Source: Emticicia agri
GTDB taxonomy: Bacteria; Bacteroidota; Bacteroidia; Cytophagales; Spirosomataceae
NCBI RefSeq assembly: GCF_004168285.1
Contig: NZ_SEWF01000014.1
Span: 62,001-126,000 of the forward strand
Direction: 5' to 3'
Length of the DNA: 64,000 nucleotides
Shown in pieces: positions 60,887 through 64,000 of this stretch (within the stretch, counting starts at the first letter, position 1; each line of letters begins with the position of its first letter). The position numbers were made by a program, and so were the translations under genes. A model generated the notes under the pieces. The model searched no databases. It was given only the letters and a program-made list of their open reading frames with translations, and was not told where the DNA came from.

Positions 60887-62827
60887 TCAGCTATTATAGG
60901 TCAACGTACTATAAGTCTCCCATAAAGACTCCGGCACTAATATAATAATTTTAGAGCCTTTCCCTGCTTCGCTACTAATAGCAAGTTTAGCGTTTATACG
61001 TTCTACTCTGTTTTTGATATTTCTGATGCCTTTTCCGGTATGATTCAAACTATTGCTGAATCCACTTCCGTTATCTTCTATACTCACTTGCAAATCTCCG
61101 TTTTTCTGCTCTTTAATAGTTAAAAGTACACGGGTAGCATTGGCATGTTTAATAATATTATTAATAGCCTCAAAACAGCAGATATAGAGTTCGAGTGCTA
61201 CATCTTGTCTGATTATTTTGTGCAACTGCGAAGTATCAAGACTGAATGGTGTTTTCGACTGATTGGATGAAGTGATATTCAAATCTGTTAAGAATTTCTC
61301 CAGAGCGCCTATCAATCCTTGTTCTTCAAATTCAGCAGGCAACATATTATGCGAAATCAGCCGGACTTCTCCATAAGCCTTGTGCATATTTTTTAAAATG
61401 CCATCATATATATTTTTCTCCTGCTCCGATAAATTATCTCTATCCAAAGCTTCAAAACGCCACTTTAATGCTGACAGTGTACCTGCAATATTATCATGCA
61501 ATTCAGAGGCTACTCTTTCCCGTTCCATTGTCTGTCCTTTTAATAGTGCCTCTTTTATTTCGTTATTTTTCCTTTTTAGTTCTTTGTTAGCAACAGTCAA
61601 CTCAGCCGTTCTTTCTTCTACTTTCTGCTCTAACGACTCATTCAATTGTTCAATATCTTTTTTCTGCTTTTCAATTAATTTATTTTTGTTTGAGAGTGCC
61701 TGGTAATAAACAGCAATAATAATGATGAGTAGCAGTAAGGCTATTATGCCTCCCGTCATTATCTCCACATTATTTTGTCTTTCTTTTATATCCAGATTTA
61801 GCGCATCTATTTTTTCATTACTTTTTCCATTTTCATAATCAAGCCTTACAAGACGTAAAATCTGGGCATTTTTAGAAGAGTCTTCTCTTAGTCTGATTTT
61901 CGTATAGTCTTTGTAATATTGATAAGATAATTTTTCATTGCCTAACTTTTCATAAACATCAGACAATGTTTTTGCCACCTCTCCATTCATTTCGGCATTG
62001 GTTAGTGCCATGTTATTATGAGCCAGAAGGGCATATTTGAGTGCCTCCTTAGGGTTGTTCTGCAACAAATAAACCCTTGCTATCTCATTGCCTACAAAAG
62101 CAATTCTATCATGGTAATGGTCTTCTATCGTAATAGCTTTTTTAAACCGTTTTAAGGCATCATCATAATTCTTTAATTCAACCTGAATCTTTCCGGTATT
62201 AATCAGAGCCGCTGTTTGTACTTTAGGGCTATTTACTTTCTTGTTAAGCGTATCGCACATCTGATAATAACGCAAGGCATTCTTGTAGTCTTTTTTATCA
62301 AAATACACTCCGGCAATAGCATTCAGGCTTAACAGGTAGGTCTCCGGACTCTCGGCTGTTTTAGCCAAAGCAGAATATCTCTCATAATGAGACAGGGCTT
62401 TGGCATAATCTTGCATTTTAAGATAAGCTCCGGCTATATTAAGTTCCAGTATTCTTAGTTCGTTGGCTGCTTTGAGTTGTTCTGCTATTACGTAGGCTTT
62501 AAAAAAATATTCTATTGACTTTGCAGGTAAAAACTGAGCAGAATAGTATCTACCCAACTGAATATATGTTTTTAACAAGCCTCTTTTATAGTTGGCCTTC
62601 ATTGAGACAAGCAAAGCATTCTGCAGATAATAAATAGCTGAATCGTTTTTAATTCTGATAAACTCTTTGCCTAATTCGTTATATATATCTACCAGCGTAG
62701 TGTCGGCAATGACAGAGTTGCTTTGAGTAGCTATTTTCAAACGCAAGCTATCAATACGGGTTTGAGGCTGCGCAGATAGGTCAAAAACAAGCAAAAAAAA
62801 GAGTATAGGCAATAGATAATTTTTCAT
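60887..62827 (-). CDS. TPR-containing sensor histidine kinase (HisKA_3), copy 2
   Basis: A 646-residue kinase with the same design as copy 1: signal peptide (about 1-19, ending in LSAQ), TPR array (about 40-320; NLAGAYLKMQDY-like repeats such as IAGVYFDKKDYKNALRYYQM), membrane helix (about 353-373), coiled coil, HisKA_3 with phospho-His444 (RERVASELHDNIAGTLSA) and HATPase (IEDNGSGFSN, TGKGIRNIKNRVERI). The kinase halves of the two copies align closely; the sensing halves have diverged. It is divergent from the second NarL-type regulator, with a three-site repeat operator between them. Confidence 0.93.
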   Translation of the reverse strand: MKNYLLPILFFLLVFDLSAQPQTRIDSLRLKIATQSNSVIADTTLVDIYNELGKEFIRIKNDSAIYYLQNALLVSMKANYKRGLLKTYIQLGRYYSAQFLPAKSIEYFFKAYVIAEQLKAANELRILELNIAGAYLKMQDYAKALSHYERYSALAKTAESPETYLLSLNAIAGVYFDKKDYKNALRYYQMCDTLNKKVNSPKVQTAALINTGKIQVELKNYDDALKRFKKAITIEDHYHDRIAFVGNEIARVYLLQNNPKEALKYALLAHNNMALTNAEMNGEVAKTLSDVYEKLGNEKLSYQYYKDYTKIRLREDSSKNAQILRLVRLDYENGKSNEKIDALNLDIKERQNNVEIMTGGIIALLLLIIIIAVYYQALSNKNKLIEKQKKDIEQLNESLEQKVEERTAELTVANKELKRKNNEIKEALLKGQTMERERVASELHDNIAGTLSALKWRFEALDRDNLSEQEKNIYDGILKNMHKAYGEVRLISHNMLPAEFEEQGLIGALEKFLTDLNITSSNQSKTPFSLDTSQLHKIIRQDVALELYICCFEAINNIIKHANATRVLLTIKEQKNGDLQVSIEDNGSGFSNSLNHTGKGIRNIKNRVERINAKLAISSEAGKGSKIIILVPESLWETYSTLTYNS

Positions 62828-62904
62828 TTACTCTGAAAACTGAAGGTTCGGCTCCGAAAAATACTTATTTTTATCTGATAATTTATTAATCGTTTTATTA
62901 AAAA

Positions 62905-62935
62905 TACTGTCCTGACAGTAGAGAATATACTGTCA
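62905..62935. promoter_or_regulatory. Three-site repeat, candidate operator
   Basis: Half sites TACTGTCC (62905-62912), TGACAGTA (62913-62920) and TACTGTCA (62928-62935). The last two form a perfect inverted repeat with a 7-nt spacer; the first abuts the second and differs from the third by one base. It lies between the divergent kinase and regulator genes, 8 bp upstream of the regulator's -33 box, a common place for an activator site. Confidence 0.6.
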
Positions 62936-62943
62936 ATGAAGTA

Positions 62944-62974
62944 TTGAACAATTTGGTGGGTTCTATGACCTTTG
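62944..62974 (+). promoter_or_regulatory. Promoter of the second NarL-type regulator
   Basis: TTG (62944-62946), 20 nt, GACCTTTG (62967-62974), one mismatch from TAnnTTTG. A weak -7 box with an upstream operator suits an activated promoter. Confidence 0.4.
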
Positions 62975-62997
62975 TGTCATCGCCCTGAGCTTCCAAA

Positions 62998-63642
62998 ATG
63001 GGTCTTGCTATGACACCAAAAATCAAAATTTTTCTTGCAGATAGCTATTCCTTATTTCTGGAAGGGCTATCTATTATTCTTGCCTCATCAGAAAAATTTG
63101 AAATAACCGGTATTGCTCAAAATCAACAAGAACTACTGACCGGACTAAAAAACAATACACCAGATATATTGTTGATTGATTTTAACTTGTTTTTTCAGGG
63201 GAATGTGCCATTTGTCCAGCATTTAAAGAAAGTTTACACCAATAAAGTGCTAATCCTGTACGATTCAATCAGCTTGAATCTATTAAAAAAATGGCAAATA
63301 GCAGCCGATGGTTTTTTAGCCAAAACCTCCGATAGTAACGAACTTTACCATACCATTCAGGAAATATATCAAGGCAATAAGAACAGTTTAATTATCAAAA
63401 ATAATTACGTTTACTCTGATACGCCATTTCAACAAGAGTTAATTAACCGTTATAGCCTCACGAACAGAGAAGTAGAAGTAATTAAATTGATAGCCCTTGA
63501 GTTTTCTTCTATTGAAATTGCCCATAAACTTTGTGTGAGTGAATATACCGTAGATACTTACCGCAAAAATATTGCCCGAAAGTTAAATGCCCGGAATGTT
63601 GCGGGCATTGTTAATTTTGCCCATCGCTGGGAACTTATATAA
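62998..63642 (+). CDS. NarL/FixJ-like response regulator with divergent receiver
   Basis: A 214-residue regulator. The receiver keeps phospho-acceptor Asp61 (ILLIDFN) and Lys109 (GFLAKTS), but the first acidic residue of the Mg-binding pair is Ala14 (FLADSYS) and the loop after Asp61 lacks the usual Met-Pro-x-x-x-Gly (it reads FNLFFQGNVPF). Phosphorylation may be weak or altered. The C-terminal LuxR-type domain is good (LTNREVEVIKLIALEFSSIEIA, VSEYTVDTYRKNIARKL). Divergent from kinase copy 2. A start at 63010 (MTPKIKIF) is equally possible. Confidence 0.9.
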   Translation: MGLAMTPKIKIFLADSYSLFLEGLSIILASSEKFEITGIAQNQQELLTGLKNNTPDILLIDFNLFFQGNVPFVQHLKKVYTNKVLILYDSISLNLLKKWQIAADGFLAKTSDSNELYHTIQEIYQGNKNSLIIKNNYVYSDTPFQQELINRYSLTNREVEVIKLIALEFSSIEIAHKLCVSEYTVDTYRKNIARKLNARNVAGIVNFAHRWELI

Positions 63643-63801
63643 AGTCAATCTTTCATTCATCAGTTCAAGCCAATTACAATACTACTTCAAAAGGAGTATA
63701 ATTCTATTATGCTTTACTCACTCTATAAAAGATTTTTTATAAATTGCCTGCCTGATAGACGCAAAAAGAATTGTACAGCAACTATTTACCTCTACTCCCC
63801 T

Positions 63802-64000
63802 ATGAAGCTACTTAGAAAAATAGTAATTGGTTTAGTGATACTCATCCTCATAACAGGAACAGGCATTTTCTTCTGGTTAAATAGTTTTAAACCTGATGTG
63901 AATACAGAATTACAACTGAAAGGACTGAAAAATACGGTTGAGGTACTCTATGACGATTATGGCGTGCCACACATTTATGCGCAGAATGAAGAAGATTTAT
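63802..64000 (+). CDS. Penicillin acylase family protein, N-terminal part (partial)
   Basis: The first 66 codons of a gene that runs off the window. MKLLRKIVIGLVILILITGTG is a membrane anchor or signal, followed by LKGLKNTVEVLYDDYGVPHIYAQNEEDL, the standard opening of the S45 penicillin/acyl-homoserine-lactone acylase family (V-x-V-x-x-D-x-x-G-V-P-H-I-x-A). Such enzymes are made as precursors that cut themselves to free an N-terminal Ser nucleophile, which would lie outside the window, and they cleave amide bonds of penicillins or acyl-homoserine lactones in the periplasm. Confidence 0.85.
   Translation, partial: MKLLRKIVIGLVILILITGTGIFFWLNSFKPDVNTELQLKGLKNTVEVLYDDYGVPHIYAQNEEDL

Overview
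The window is AT-rich chromosomal DNA from a member of the Bacteroidota, most probably Cytophagales (relatives of Emticicia, Arcicella or Runella). Supporting signs are type IX secretion C-terminal sorting domains on several large secreted proteins, TTG plus TAnnTTTG promoter pairs, sparse Shine-Dalgarno sites, GH97 and GH43 enzymes, TPR-fused sensor kinases, and an Anbu/alpha-E gene pair. The species call is inference. I saw no tRNA, rRNA, CRISPR array, insertion sequence, prophage or origin.

Layout. 0-4 kb: cell-envelope and core genes (end of an amidase, an MCE/MlaD protein, a DUF4230 protein, upp, pfkA). 4-7 kb: a repetitive secreted protein. 7-20 kb: small metabolic genes (thioesterase, PAP2 phosphatase, oxidoreductase, DoxX, fasciclin, WYL regulator, DinB), then a sugar-type locus in which a Nudix-like regulator faces a TolB-like protein and a Tat-exported Gfo/Idh/MocA oxidoreductase across a perfect palindrome. 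A ThuA-like protein, a VOC protein and a secreted amidotransferase-like protein follow. 19-26 kb: an NfeD-like/flotillin pair, an M20 amidohydrolase, a DUF3298 lipoprotein and a membrane glycosyltransferase. 26-42 kb: secreted hydrolases (M4 protease, sugar dehydrogenase, GH97, GH43), a second Gfo/Idh/MocA oxidoreductase, a LytTR two-component system and a gene broken by a stop codon. 42-48.5 kb: a CusA/TolC/adaptor metal-efflux operon led by a small exported protein. 48.5-58 kb: transglutaminase-like protein, glmM, two large secreted proteins, Anbu protease and alpha-E protein. 58-63.6 kb: two paralogous TPR histidine kinases flanked by two NarL-type regulators. The right edge cuts a penicillin-acylase gene.

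Links between genes. The GH97, GH43, dehydrogenase, ThuA and Gfo/Idh/MocA genes suggest a polysaccharide-feeding lifestyle, but no SusC/SusD pair is in the window. Secreted proteins repeatedly end either in a type IX sorting domain or in a short module ending in a Cys-containing motif; three proteins share the latter. Transcription units are compact: several convergent pairs meet within 0-25 bp, and the hairpin between them is sometimes built from the coding ends or spans the stop codons.

Most worth a second look: the 27-bp palindrome at 15083-15109 between divergent promoters; the two long hairpins made of TGATT-type units placed 6-10 bp before start codons (7114-7228, 17214-17327) with a third of related make-up at 9900-10030; the three-site TACTGTCA operator at 62905-62935; the in-frame stop at 34485; the amidotransferase-like secreted protein at 17960-19216; and the Asp-to-Asn change in the PfkA Mg-ATP motif. 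I found no complete, clearly new system.
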